Position numbers and translations under genes: made by a program
Assembly: GCA_021108395.1 (NCBI GenBank)
Contig: JAIOQZ010000032.1
Span: 62,001 to 126,000, forward strand
Length of the DNA: 64,000 bases
Origin: Candidatus Cloacimonadota bacterium
Lineage (GTDB): Bacteria; Cloacimonadota; Cloacimonadia; Cloacimonadales; JAIOQZ01
Reading direction: 5' to 3'
Shown: positions 1 to 9,659 of the stretch, piece by piece
Layout: every line of letters starts with the position of its first letter
How positions within the stretch are numbered: position 1 is the first letter of the stretch
The notes under the pieces: generated by a model
What the model was told of the DNA's origin: nothing
What the model saw: only the letters and a program-made list of their open reading frames with translations
Databases searched by the model: none

Positions 1-2
1 AA

Positions 3-1646
3 GAGGGCGTGACCATCGAGCAGGCCAACCAGACGCTGGCCACCATCACCTTGCAGAACTTTTTTCGCATGTACGACAAGCTGGCCGGCATGACCGGCAC
101 CGCCGTGACCGAAGAGGGCGAGTTCGCCGAAATATACAAGTTGCCGGTGATGGTTATTCCCACCAACGCACCCATCACTCGCATCGACTATGACGACATG
201 ATCTATCTCACCAAGCTCGAGAAATACCGCGCCATCATCGACGAGATTGCCTGGTGGCATGAGCTTGGCAAGCCGGTGCTGGTGGGCACGGTGTCGGTCG
301 AGGTGTCGGAGACGCTGGCGCGTCTGTTGCGGCGTCGCGGCATTCCGCACAATGTGTTGAACGCCAAATACCACGAGCAGGAAGCCGAGATAATCAAGAA
401 CGCCGGCGCACCGGGGGCGGTCACCATCGCCACCAACATGGCCGGCCGCGGCACCGACATCAAGCTGGGCAGGGGCGTTGTCGCCGCCGAACAGGAGACA
501 TACCGCGCCATGAGCAAATCGATAAACGAGGAGACCCCGCACGGCATCCCGCTGGACGGGCTTCACGTCATTGGCACCGAGCGCCACGAAAGTCGCCGCA
601 TCGACCGTCAGTTGCGCGGGCGCAGCGGACGCCAGGGCGACCCCGGCACCAGCCGCTTCTACCTCAGCCTCGAAGACAACCTCATGCGGCTGTTCGGCTC
701 CGACCGCATTGCCGGCATGATGAAGAAGCTGGGCGTAAAAGAGAACGACGCCATCACCCATCCCTGGATGACCGGCGCTGTGGAAAAGGCGCAGAAGCGC
801 GTTGAAGGCCACAACTTCGAGATTCGCAAGCGCCTGCTGCAATATGACGAAGTAATGAACCAGCAGCGTGAGGTGATATACAAGTTCCGTCGCAACGTGC
901 TCAAGGGATACGACCTGCGCATCGAGATCCTCGACATGGTGAAGGACACGATTGCCAACGTCGTCGCGGACAACATCGGCGACAGCGACTTCGAGGAAGA
1001 ATTCCAGGTAGAGCGCGTGTTGCAGTGGTTCCGGCACAACCTCAGCGTCAATATCCCCGAAAGCGCGATTCAGGGCGAGGGCCTTAACGTCGCCGACATC
1101 ACCGACCAGATCGAGGCGCTGCTGCTGAAGGCTTACGAGCGCAAGGAAGAGGCTGTGGGCGAGGAGACCATGCGCGAGATCGAGCGGCGGGCGTTGCTTA
1201 CCGTGGTCGATGAAAACTGGCGCGACCACCTGCACGAACTCGACCTGCTCAAAGAGGCCATCGGACTGCGCGCCTATGCGAACAAAGACCCGCTCATCGA
1301 GTTCAAGCGCGAGAGCTTCGAGCTGTTCCAGCGGCTCATCGCCGCCATCTACGAGCAGGTGACGAAAAAGGTTTACACCACCTATATCATCAGTCGCGAC
1401 ATGACCCGCGAGCAGGTGGAGCAGATGCTGCGCAACTCCAGCCTGCGCCACGAGGACATCTCCGCCTTCACCGGCGACGCCCCGCAACCGGCTTCGGGCG
1501 AGGCCATGCAGCAACCCCGGCATCCGGCGCCGGCGCCAAAGAAGCTGCGTCCGCGTCACGTCGATGAGAAGGTGGGGCGCAACGACCCCTGTCCCTGTGG
1601 AAGTGGCAGGAAGTATAAAAGATGTTGCGGAAAAATCAGCGATTGA
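3..1646 (+). CDS. secA: Preprotein translocase subunit SecA, C-terminal part (truncated at window start)
   Basis: GVTIEQANQTLATITLQNFFRMYDKLAGMTGTA, NMAGRGTDIKLG, RRIDRQLRGRSGRQGDPG and C-terminal SEC-C zinc motif GRNDPCPCGSGRKYKRCCG. Confidence 0.98.
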   Translation, partial: EGVTIEQANQTLATITLQNFFRMYDKLAGMTGTAVTEEGEFAEIYKLPVMVIPTNAPITRIDYDDMIYLTKLEKYRAIIDEIAWWHELGKPVLVGTVSVEVSETLARLLRRRGIPHNVLNAKYHEQEAEIIKNAGAPGAVTIATNMAGRGTDIKLGRGVVAAEQETYRAMSKSINEETPHGIPLDGLHVIGTERHESRRIDRQLRGRSGRQGDPGTSRFYLSLEDNLMRLFGSDRIAGMMKKLGVKENDAITHPWMTGAVEKAQKRVEGHNFEIRKRLLQYDEVMNQQREVIYKFRRNVLKGYDLRIEILDMVKDTIANVVADNIGDSDFEEEFQVERVLQWFRHNLSVNIPESAIQGEGLNVADITDQIEALLLKAYERKEEAVGEETMREIERRALLTVVDENWRDHLHELDLLKEAIGLRAYANKDPLIEFKRESFELFQRLIAAIYEQVTKKVYTTYIISRDMTREQVEQMLRNSSLRHEDISAFTGDAPQPASGEAMQQPRHPAPAPKKLRPRHVDEKVGRNDPCPCGSGRKYKRCCGKISD

Positions 1647-1698
1647 TAATTTGTCAAGACGGGCTGTCTGGAATTATCCGTGAGCGCCCGGGAGAATC

Positions 1699-2127
1699 AT
1701 GAAACACGCAAAAGAATGGCAGGAACTGTTCCGCACTATGCTGGCCGAAAAGCTGGCGAATGCCGAGACGAGCGACAGCGAGGAAGACCTCGAAGAGCTC
1801 GTCGAGCAGATGCTGTCGGAAACAAACGTCGAGGCATACTACAGCCGCCTGCTGGGCGCCGAAGAGCGACGAGCCATATCCAACGACGCCTTTGGCTATC
1901 TGCTGCAACTCTATGCCCTGGACACTATCGACAGTATTGCCTTTGAAAAGATAATGACCCTGTGCATGCACCTGGTGGTTTTTATGCAGCAGCGCATCGA
2001 TCTTCCGATGATCGAGCAGCTGGTGAACCTGGTGCTGTTTTCGGCGGGGGACGCGGTATCCATCAAGGAGATAGTCGAAATCTTTCTCAAGGGCGAGATG
2101 CCGCAGACGACAGCTGTTATTCATTAG
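1699..2127 (+). CDS. Smg/DUF494-like protein
   Basis: 142 aa; pattern GAEERRAISNDAFGYLLQLYALDTIDSIAFEKIM...IDLPMIEQLVNLVLF resembles Smg family; located directly upstream of topA, as smg often is. Confidence 0.6.
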   Translation: MKHAKEWQELFRTMLAEKLANAETSDSEEDLEELVEQMLSETNVEAYYSRLLGAEERRAISNDAFGYLLQLYALDTIDSIAFEKIMTLCMHLVVFMQQRIDLPMIEQLVNLVLFSAGDAVSIKEIVEIFLKGEMPQTTAVIH

Positions 2128-2209
2128 ACAGACCCGGCCATCAGCCGGGCCTGCGCTATATTCCATAATAAACACGCCGGAAGGCAAAAACTGAATTGAA
2201 AGGCATTAC

Positions 2210-4429
2210 ATGAGTCAGTCTCTCATCATCGTCGAATCACCGGCCAAAGCACGAACCCTGAGTAAATTTCTTGGTAATCAGTATGTAATCAAGGCCTCGA
2301 TGGGCCATGTGCGCGATTTGCCCAAAAGCGATATAGGCGTGGACATCGAGAACGGCTTCAAGCCAAAATATGTGGTTCCCCGCACCAAGCGCGACCAGAA
2401 AGTCGTGAAAGACCTGCGCGAAGCGGCAAAGTCTGCCGAGGCCATCTATCTCGCTTCCGACCACGACCGCGAGGGCGAGGCCATCGCGTGGCACCTGGCC
2501 AATGTTCTCAAGAAAGAGATTGGCGACAAACCGCTTTACCGCATCGTGTTCAACGAGATAACCCGCCAGGCCATCGTTCACGCGCTCGAAGAGCCGGGGA
2601 AAATCGACCAGGACAAGGTGGACGCCCAGCAGGCTCGCCGCATCCTCGACCGCCTCGTCGGCTACAAGATTAGCCCGATCCTGTGGCGTGTCATCACCAC
2701 CAAGCTTTCGGCAGGCCGTGTGCAGTCGGTGGCGCTGCGGCTCATCTGTGAGCGCGAGGACATTATTGACGCCTTCGTGCCGGAGGAATACTGGACCATC
2801 GATACGGTGCTGCACAAGGGCAAGCTGCCGTCATTCAAAGCCGGCCTCAAGAAGTGGGACGGCGAGAACATCCGTCCGGGCGATAAAGCCGCCGCCGCAG
2901 CTCTCGTGAGCGAGCTTGAAGGCGCCGACTTCTCGATCACCGACCTCAAGCGCACCACCAGAACCATTCAGCCTTCGCCGCCATACATCACCAGCACCCT
3001 CCAGCAGGAGGCCTCGCGAGTGCTGGGATTCAGCGCCAAGCGCACGATGGCCGTTGCACAGCAGCTCTATGAAGGCATCGACATCGGGGGCGACACCGTC
3101 GGCCTCATCACCTACATGCGTACCGACTCGCTTCGCATTGCAAACGAGGCGCTGGAAACCTGTCGCCAACTCGTGCAGGAGCGGTTTGGCGCAGATGAGT
3201 TACACGACAACCCCCGCGTCTATAAGAACAAGTCGTCGGCGCAGGATGCCCACGAGGCTATCCGCCCCACCGATTCCTTCCGTACGCCGGAGCGCATGAA
3301 GTCTGTTCTCAGCGCCGAGCAGATAAAGCTATATACGCTCATCTGGCAGCGTTTCGTGGCCACGCAGATGCGTCCGGCCAAGCTACAGAACCTCGCACTC
3401 ACCATCCAGGCGGGGCGCGGAAGCTTTGCTGCTCAGGGCAGCACCATCACTCAGCAGGGGTTCATCAAGGCTTTCCCGCACACCATCCTCGTACTGGGCG
3501 AGAACATCGACGCCGCATACGCGAAGGGCGATGCCCTCGAGGTGGACGAACTAACCCCGAACCAGCACTTCACCAAGCCGCCGGCGCGCTACTCCGAGGC
3601 CTCGCTCATCCGCGAGCTCGAAGCCAAAGGCATCGGGCGCCCCAGCACATACGCGCAGATCACCAACACCATTGTCGAGCGCACCTATGTGGAGCTGCTG
3701 AAGAAGCGGTTTCATCCCACGATACTCGGACGGGCGGTCAATCGCTTTCTCGTGGGTCACTTCGACAAGCTGTTCAATGTCAGCTTCACCGCCGAACTCG
3801 AGAACAAGCTCGATGAAGTGGAGTATGGCAGGCAGGAATGGCACAAGCTGCTCGAAGACTACTGGGGCGGTATTGGCGAGCAGATGGACAGTGTTGACCT
3901 CAAAGAGGCGAAGAAGCAGCTCGAAGAACCGACAGAACTGGTTTGCGAGAAGTGTGGCAGCCCCATGATAATCAAGTGGAGCAAGAATGGCCAGATACTG
4001 GCGTGCTCCAATTTCCCCGAATGCAGCAATATCAAAAACTTCACGCGAGATGCAGAAGGCAAGGTGACAGTGAAAGAAGATGAATTAATTGGCGAGAAGT
4101 GCCCCAAGTGCGGTGAAGAACTCGTGCTCAAGAGCGGCAAGTTTGGTGAGTTCATCAGTTGCTCGAACTACCCCAAGTGCAAGTACACCCGCAACATCAC
4201 CACAGGCATCAAGTGCCCTGAATGTGGCGAGGGCGAACTGGCCAAACGCATGAACAAACGCGGCAAGCCGTTCTGGGGCTGCGACCGCTATCCCAAGTGC
4301 AAGTACATCAGCGGGCAGGAGCCGGTAGATAAAGTCTGCCCCAACTGCGGATTCGGCATCATGCAGCGTCGCGGCAAAAAGGGCGGCGAAACGCTGGTGT
4401 GCCCGGAATGTAAGCACGAGGAGAGTTGA
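2210..4429 (+). CDS. topA: DNA topoisomerase I
   Basis: N-term SLIIVESPAKARTLSKFLG, active-site region GLITYMRTDS, C-terminal zinc-ribbon repeats CEKCGSPM...CSNFPEC. Confidence 0.98.
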   Translation: MSQSLIIVESPAKARTLSKFLGNQYVIKASMGHVRDLPKSDIGVDIENGFKPKYVVPRTKRDQKVVKDLREAAKSAEAIYLASDHDREGEAIAWHLANVLKKEIGDKPLYRIVFNEITRQAIVHALEEPGKIDQDKVDAQQARRILDRLVGYKISPILWRVITTKLSAGRVQSVALRLICEREDIIDAFVPEEYWTIDTVLHKGKLPSFKAGLKKWDGENIRPGDKAAAAALVSELEGADFSITDLKRTTRTIQPSPPYITSTLQQEASRVLGFSAKRTMAVAQQLYEGIDIGGDTVGLITYMRTDSLRIANEALETCRQLVQERFGADELHDNPRVYKNKSSAQDAHEAIRPTDSFRTPERMKSVLSAEQIKLYTLIWQRFVATQMRPAKLQNLALTIQAGRGSFAAQGSTITQQGFIKAFPHTILVLGENIDAAYAKGDALEVDELTPNQHFTKPPARYSEASLIRELEAKGIGRPSTYAQITNTIVERTYVELLKKRFHPTILGRAVNRFLVGHFDKLFNVSFTAELENKLDEVEYGRQEWHKLLEDYWGGIGEQMDSVDLKEAKKQLEEPTELVCEKCGSPMIIKWSKNGQILACSNFPECSNIKNFTRDAEGKVTVKEDELIGEKCPKCGEELVLKSGKFGEFISCSNYPKCKYTRNITTGIKCPECGEGELAKRMNKRGKPFWGCDRYPKCKYISGQEPVDKVCPNCGFGIMQRRGKKGGETLVCPECKHEES

Positions 4430-5733
4430 TGCACCTTTCCGATAGCGTTCGCAGCAGCCTGCACAGCATCTTCAGTCACAAGATGCGCTCGGCGCTGACG
4501 CTCATCGGCATCACCATCGGCGTTTTTGCCGTTGTCACGATGTTTTCCACCATGCAGGGCGCCAAGCTCATGATACAGGACATGATGGGCGACCTCGGCT
4601 GGAACAACTCGATAATCATCATACCATCCAGCGGCGACGATCATGTGCGCACGCGCCGCCGTCGCTGGCAACGATTCATGCGGGTCAACTGGCGGGCGCG
4701 GCCATTTTCTTACAGCGATTTCGAGGCAGTGCGCGCCGCCTGCGACAGCAAGACAATCTACGGCTGGACCGAGTCGTGGTTCAATACAAATGCGCTCATC
4801 GGCGATGACGGCGCTCCCCTTGCCAACTCCGAATACGACTGGGTTCGTTTCATCGCCACCAACAACGATTTCTTTGCCAACAAGACATATCCGCTACGTT
4901 ACGGGCGTTACTTCAATGACTTCGAGGAGAAGAACGCGGTCAAGGTGTTGGTGCTGGGCGCTCTGTTCGCCGAGAAGTATTTCCCCGGCGATGACCCCAG
5001 CGGCGAGATGTTGACAATCGGCCCACACCGTTGCAGGATTATCGGCGTACTCGACAGCGACCAGCTGAATAAGCGGAATGGCATGAACATGAACCCGTGG
5101 GAGCGGCGTCGAGAGCTGGAGGCGGTGTATGTGCCGCTGTCAACTGGCGCACGCTACTTTGGTAGCAATAACGAGATACAGTCCATTTTTCTCCAGTCGC
5201 ACGGCGATGATGACTTTGCCCTGATGAAAAACACCGCCTGGCAGACAATGCTGCGCGAGCACAAGATGTCGCACGACTTCCGTTTCGAGGACGTGGGCGC
5301 CATGATGCTAACCATCAGCGATGAAATCGACAAGCAGATGAACACCTGGAACATGACGCTGTCCGCCATCGCTTCCATCTCGCTGCTTGTGGGTGGCATC
5401 GGATTGTTCAGCACGCTGCTCATTTCCATCAACGAAAAGATGACTGAAATAGGGGTGCGCAAGAGCGTGGGCGCCACCGAGCGCGACATTTTCTTCTATT
5501 TCCTCATCGAGTCGGTCACGCTGGCCATGATGAGCGCGGTGGTGGGCGTTACGCTGTCTGTGGCCATCATCACCATCACTACCAAAGTCGCCGGTTTCAC
5601 CTTTCCGCTGCCCGTCGAGGGCATCCTGCTCGGCCTCGGCTTCGCCGCCTTCATCGGCGTGCTCTCCGGCTTCTATCCCGCCTGGAAAGCCTCGAAGGTC
5701 GACCCTATCCAGGCGATATTCTACTTCGAGTAA
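4429..5733 (+). CDS. ABC transporter permease, MacB/FtsX family
   Basis: N-term SLHSIFSHKMRSALTLIGITIGVFAVVTM, C-term EIGVRKSVGATERDI...GFYPAWKASKVDPIQAI; ATG overlaps topA stop (TGATG). Confidence 0.9.
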   Translation: MHLSDSVRSSLHSIFSHKMRSALTLIGITIGVFAVVTMFSTMQGAKLMIQDMMGDLGWNNSIIIIPSSGDDHVRTRRRRWQRFMRVNWRARPFSYSDFEAVRAACDSKTIYGWTESWFNTNALIGDDGAPLANSEYDWVRFIATNNDFFANKTYPLRYGRYFNDFEEKNAVKVLVLGALFAEKYFPGDDPSGEMLTIGPHRCRIIGVLDSDQLNKRNGMNMNPWERRRELEAVYVPLSTGARYFGSNNEIQSIFLQSHGDDDFALMKNTAWQTMLREHKMSHDFRFEDVGAMMLTISDEIDKQMNTWNMTLSAIASISLLVGGIGLFSTLLISINEKMTEIGVRKSVGATERDIFFYFLIESVTLAMMSAVVGVTLSVAIITITTKVAGFTFPLPVEGILLGLGFAAFIGVLSGFYPAWKASKVDPIQAIFYFE

Positions 5734-5795
5734 AGAGGCAGGGACGCTGCTCCTGACATCCTTAGAAGGCTCACTCCGCTTCGCTACGCGACAAG

Positions 5796-5985
5796 CTCAC
5801 CTTTTTCGAGAAAAAGGTGAGACCAAAAACTTCTAACGGATGCTAACGCATCCTTGTTCACTTCACCACTCCGTTATATATCACCAGTAACTGTTGGTTA
5901 TTTGTACATAGGAAACGCAGTTTCCGCCAGAAGTTTTTGATTCCACTTTTTACAAAAAGTGGATGGGGTTCAGGGGCAAAGCCCC
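5796..5985. repeat. Composite intergenic inverted-repeat element (multiple nested hairpins)
   Basis: CTCACCTTTTT-CGAG-AAAAAGGTGAG (5796-5821), GGATGC-TAAC-GCATCC, GGAAAC-GCA-GTTTCC, TCCACTTTTT-AC-AAAAAGTGGA (5942-5963), GGGGC-AAA-GCCCC; outer CAAAAACTTCT / AGAAGTTTTTG inverted pair. Confidence 0.75.
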
Positions 5986-5992
5986 TGTCTTC

Positions 5993-7090
5993 TCAATCTC
6001 CCAGGCACATGCCCAGTCCGCGTGCTGTGCGGATGATGTCCGAATCCAGCTCAATGAGATTGTATCTGCTGATGGCGTCCTTGATGGGTACGCTGACGAT
6101 ACGACGTCCCTGCAACGCCACCATGTGTCCCCATTTCTGCTCGAGCGCCAGCTCGAAGGCTTTCACGCCGAACTCGGTGGCCAGTACGCGGTCGAAGGCG
6201 CAGGGCGTGCCGCCGCGTTGCAGATGTCCCAGAATGGAGACGCGCATGTCGATGTCGAGGCCATGCTCTTTCAGCTCGGCCATTAGCCGCATACCGGCGC
6301 CGCCCAGCTTCAGGTTCTGGTAGCCGACTTCCTCGGCTTTCTGGGCCACCACTTCACCCCCGCGAGGCTTGGCGCCCTCGGCGATGACGATATTGACGAA
6401 ACCTCGCCCCTGGTCGTAGCGGGCGCGGATTTTCTCGGCGACGCCGCCGATGTCATAGGGGATTTCGGGGATAAGGCATATCTCGGCGCCGCCGGCGATG
6501 GCCGCGTAGATAGCGATCCAGCCGGCGTATCGTCCCATCACCTCGAGTATCATGGTGCGGTTGTGGCTTTCGGCGGTGGTGACGAGCTTGTTGACGGCGT
6601 CGGCGGCAATCTCGGTGGCGGTCTGGAACCCAAATGTGTAGTCGGTGGCCAGGAGGTCGTTGTCGATGGTCTTGGGTACGCCGATGATGTTCAGTCCCTT
6701 CTCGAACAGGCGCTGGCTGATGTCCTGCGAGCCGTCGCCGCCGATGCTGATGACAGCTTCGACGCCCTGAATCTGCAACTTGCGAATGAGCTCGTCGGAG
6801 CGATCGACGGTGGTCCAGTTGCCGTCGGCGCCTTTGATAGGCCAGGCGAAGGGGCCGCCCTTATTGGTCGTGCGCAAGATGGTGCCGCCTCTGGCGTGCA
6901 GGCCGCCAACGGCCTTCTTGTCGAGGCGAACGATTTCCTGCGGTTCCCACAACACGCCGTTGTAGGCCTCGACGCTGCCGATGCACTCCCAGTCGCGTTC
7001 GAGAGACGCTCGCTTGACGATGCCGCGAATGACGGCGTTCAGTCCGGGGCAGTCGCCGCCGCCAGTTGTGATGAGCACGCGCTTCTGCAT
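5993..7090 (-). CDS. pfkA: 6-phosphofructokinase
   Basis: GGGDCPGLNAVIRGIVKR, ISIGGDGSQDISQ, GVPKTIDNDL, EVMGRYAGWIA. Confidence 0.95.
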   Translation of the reverse strand: MQKRVLITTGGGDCPGLNAVIRGIVKRASLERDWECIGSVEAYNGVLWEPQEIVRLDKKAVGGLHARGGTILRTTNKGGPFAWPIKGADGNWTTVDRSDELIRKLQIQGVEAVISIGGDGSQDISQRLFEKGLNIIGVPKTIDNDLLATDYTFGFQTATEIAADAVNKLVTTAESHNRTMILEVMGRYAGWIAIYAAIAGGAEICLIPEIPYDIGGVAEKIRARYDQGRGFVNIVIAEGAKPRGGEVVAQKAEEVGYQNLKLGGAGMRLMAELKEHGLDIDMRVSILGHLQRGGTPCAFDRVLATEFGVKAFELALEQKWGHMVALQGRRIVSVPIKDAISRYNLIELDSDIIRTARGLGMCLGD

Positions 7091-7230
7091 AGAATCCCTC
7101 CTTACGCTTCCAGTTGTTAGTAGTCAGTCTATACAGCAATTTGCAACTGGCAAGAACATTTTCGTTGGGACAGCGATGAATCACTTGACGCCGAGGCGGT
7201 TTCGCGGCAATGGAGTACACCAGAGGTGCT

Positions 7231-9150
7231 ATGGCGGAAAATCTGGTGTCGGTGGAGAATCTGGCCAAACAGATGGCCGGCAAGACGCTGTTTACAGCTT
7301 CGAGCTTTGGCATCGAGCGCGGCGACAAGATTGGCCTGCTGGGCGTAAACGGCTGCGGAAAATCGACCTTCCTGCGCATCCTCGCCGGCGAAGAGACGCC
7401 CGACGATGGCCGCGTCACTCTGCGTGGCGGAGTGCGGTTGCACTGGCTGCCGCAGCAGCCGCGTCTGGACGAAAAGCTCACCATTATCGAGCAGGTCTAT
7501 GCCGGCGACAGCGAAGACTTTCGCTTGCTGCGCCGCTATCACCAGATCACCGCCCGACTCGAGTACGACATCAGCCTGGCCGATGAGCATCAGAAGCTGC
7601 TCGCCACTCTCAGCGCTCGCGACTCCTGGCAGGCCGAAGTGCGCGCTCGCAGCATCCTGTCGCGGCTGGGGCACACCGATCTCGACCGCGTTATCGGCAC
7701 ACTGTCGGGGGGCGAAAAGCGCCGCCTCGACCTCGCCCGCGTGCTACAGGACAGCCCCGACATCCTCTTGCTCGACGAACCCACCAACCACCTCGACATC
7801 GAGACAATCGAGTGGCTGCAAGACACTATCGCCGCCTACAATGGCACGGTGGTGTTCGTCACCCACGACCGCTATTTTCTCGATGTCGCCGTCACCCGCA
7901 TCATGGAGATCGACGGCGGCCCGCTACGGTTCTTCGAGAGCAACTATAGCTCCTACCTGAGACAGAAAGAGCTGCAATTGATTGACACGGAGCGCAAGGA
8001 GACCAGGCGCAGAGCGCAACTGCAAAAGGAACTGAAGTGGCTCAGTCGCGGCGCAAAAGCTCGCACCAGCAAGCCCAAGGATCATGTAGCGCGGGTGAAG
8101 CAACTGATTGACAAGAGCTATATGGACCCGACCCGTGAGATGGAGATTAGTTTCCAGTCGCATCGCCTGGGCAAGACCATTCTCGAAATGAACGCGGTGA
8201 GCAAGGCTTACGACAAGCCGTTGTTCACCGATTTCACCCATACCTTCCAGGCTCGGGAACGCATCGGCATAGTTGGCCCCAACGGCTGCGGCAAGACCAC
8301 GCTGGTGCGTCTGATGACCGGCATCGAGTCGCCGGACGACGGCAAGGTCAAGGTCGGCGTCAACACGCGCTTCGCCTGGTTTCGCCAGGAAACGTCCGAC
8401 TTCGAGCGCGCCGACATGACCGTGCTCGACTACATCCGCGAGCAGGCCGACAACGTGCGCACCGCCGACGGCGAACTGCACGACGCCGCCGTCATGCTCG
8501 AACGGTTCCTGTTCACCCGCCGCGAGCAGCGCAGCAAGCTGTGCTCTCTTTCCGGCGGTGAACGCAAGCGTTTGTTTCTGCTGAAGTCACTCATATTCGG
8601 CAGCAACTTCCTCATTCTCGACGAACCCACCAACGACCTCGACATCCGCACCCTCGAAGTGCTCGAAGATTACCTCGACGCCTACCGCGGCTGCCTGGTC
8701 GTCGTCTCGCACGACCGCTACTTTCTCGACCGTATCGTGGATATGCTGTGGGTGTTCGAGGAGGATGGCATCCGCAAGTTCCCCGGCAACTATGCCGACT
8801 GGCTGCTTGTGCGCCGCTGGCGCGAGGCAGAGCGGGCAGGAGGCGGCAACCAGAAGCCTGCGATTGCACGGCGAGAGCGTGGGGCGCGGCTGGGGCTGTC
8901 ATATCACGAGGTGCGTAAGCTGGCAGAAACCGAAAAAATGATTGACGAATTGGATGAGCAAAAGAAAAAGTTAAACACTTTGCTGGAAACGAAGTCGCAT
9001 ACACTCACACCCGATGATTTCCGTCGCTTATCGGCGGAACTGACTGCGCTCGATTTGCGGCTCGACGAGATGATGAACATGTGGGAATCGCTCGAGTCGA
9101 AGCGGCTCGCCGGCGAATCCTCAAATACGAGTAAAAAGGAAGGATTATGA
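7231..9150 (+). CDS. ABC-F family ATP-binding protein (Uup/EttA-type)
   Basis: Two Walker A ([18 protein letters not shown]), two signature motifs ([16 protein letters not shown]), no TM region, C-terminal coiled coil; ATG at 7231 preferred over 7210. Confidence 0.93.
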   Translation: MAENLVSVENLAKQMAGKTLFTASSFGIERGDKIGLLGVNGCGKSTFLRILAGEETPDDGRVTLRGGVRLHWLPQQPRLDEKLTIIEQVYAGDSEDFRLLRRYHQITARLEYDISLADEHQKLLATLSARDSWQAEVRARSILSRLGHTDLDRVIGTLSGGEKRRLDLARVLQDSPDILLLDEPTNHLDIETIEWLQDTIAAYNGTVVFVTHDRYFLDVAVTRIMEIDGGPLRFFESNYSSYLRQKELQLIDTERKETRRRAQLQKELKWLSRGAKARTSKPKDHVARVKQLIDKSYMDPTREMEISFQSHRLGKTILEMNAVSKAYDKPLFTDFTHTFQARERIGIVGPNGCGKTTLVRLMTGIESPDDGKVKVGVNTRFAWFRQETSDFERADMTVLDYIREQADNVRTADGELHDAAVMLERFLFTRREQRSKLCSLSGGERKRLFLLKSLIFGSNFLILDEPTNDLDIRTLEVLEDYLDAYRGCLVVVSHDRYFLDRIVDMLWVFEEDGIRKFPGNYADWLLVRRWREAERAGGGNQKPAIARRERGARLGLSYHEVRKLAETEKMIDELDEQKKKLNTLLETKSHTLTPDDFRRLSAELTALDLRLDEMMNMWESLESKRLAGESSNTSKKEGL

Positions 9151-9602
9151 GCAACCTCGAACTGGACAGGATCATCAGCAGCTATGAGGGCAAAAAGGGC
9201 GTCCTCATTCCATTGTTGCAGGATGCGCAGAAGCTCGAAGGTTATCTTTCCAAAGAGATCATGCGCTATGTGGCCGAGCATTCCGACATCCGCCTGGCCG
9301 ACATCTACGGCGTGGCCACCTTCTACACTATGTTCCGCCTCAAGCCGCAGGGCAAGCACATCATCCGCGTTTGCAAGGGCACGGCGTGCCATGTTTCCGA
9401 TGCCGGCGCTCTGCTCGACTCACTGCGCGACGAACTGGGCCTTACCGAAGGCGAAGACACCACTGCTGACGGCAACTTCACCGTGATGGAAGTGGCCTGT
9501 CTGGGTTGCTGCAGCCTCGCGCCGGTCATCATGGTGGATGCCACGACCTACGGCAAGCTCACGGTTAACAAAGTGGCCGGAATTCTGAAGAATTATAAAT
9601 AA
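9147..9602 (+). CDS. NuoE/HydC-like [2Fe-2S] subunit (thioredoxin-like)
   Basis: VATFYTMFRLKPQGKHIIRVCKGTACHVSDA...VACLGCCSLAPVIMV; Cx4C...Cx3C. Confidence 0.93.
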   Translation: MSNLELDRIISSYEGKKGVLIPLLQDAQKLEGYLSKEIMRYVAEHSDIRLADIYGVATFYTMFRLKPQGKHIIRVCKGTACHVSDAGALLDSLRDELGLTEGEDTTADGNFTVMEVACLGCCSLAPVIMVDATTYGKLTVNKVAGILKNYK

Positions 9603-9659
9603 AACATAGTGGTTACTTCTGTTTCTCGTAGAGGTATTGCAGAAGCAAGGGAGGACATC

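Noticed and set aside
5937-6323. 128-aa plus-strand ORF overlapping the pfk 3' end
   Set aside because: Antisense to pfk and starts inside the hairpin element; no domain
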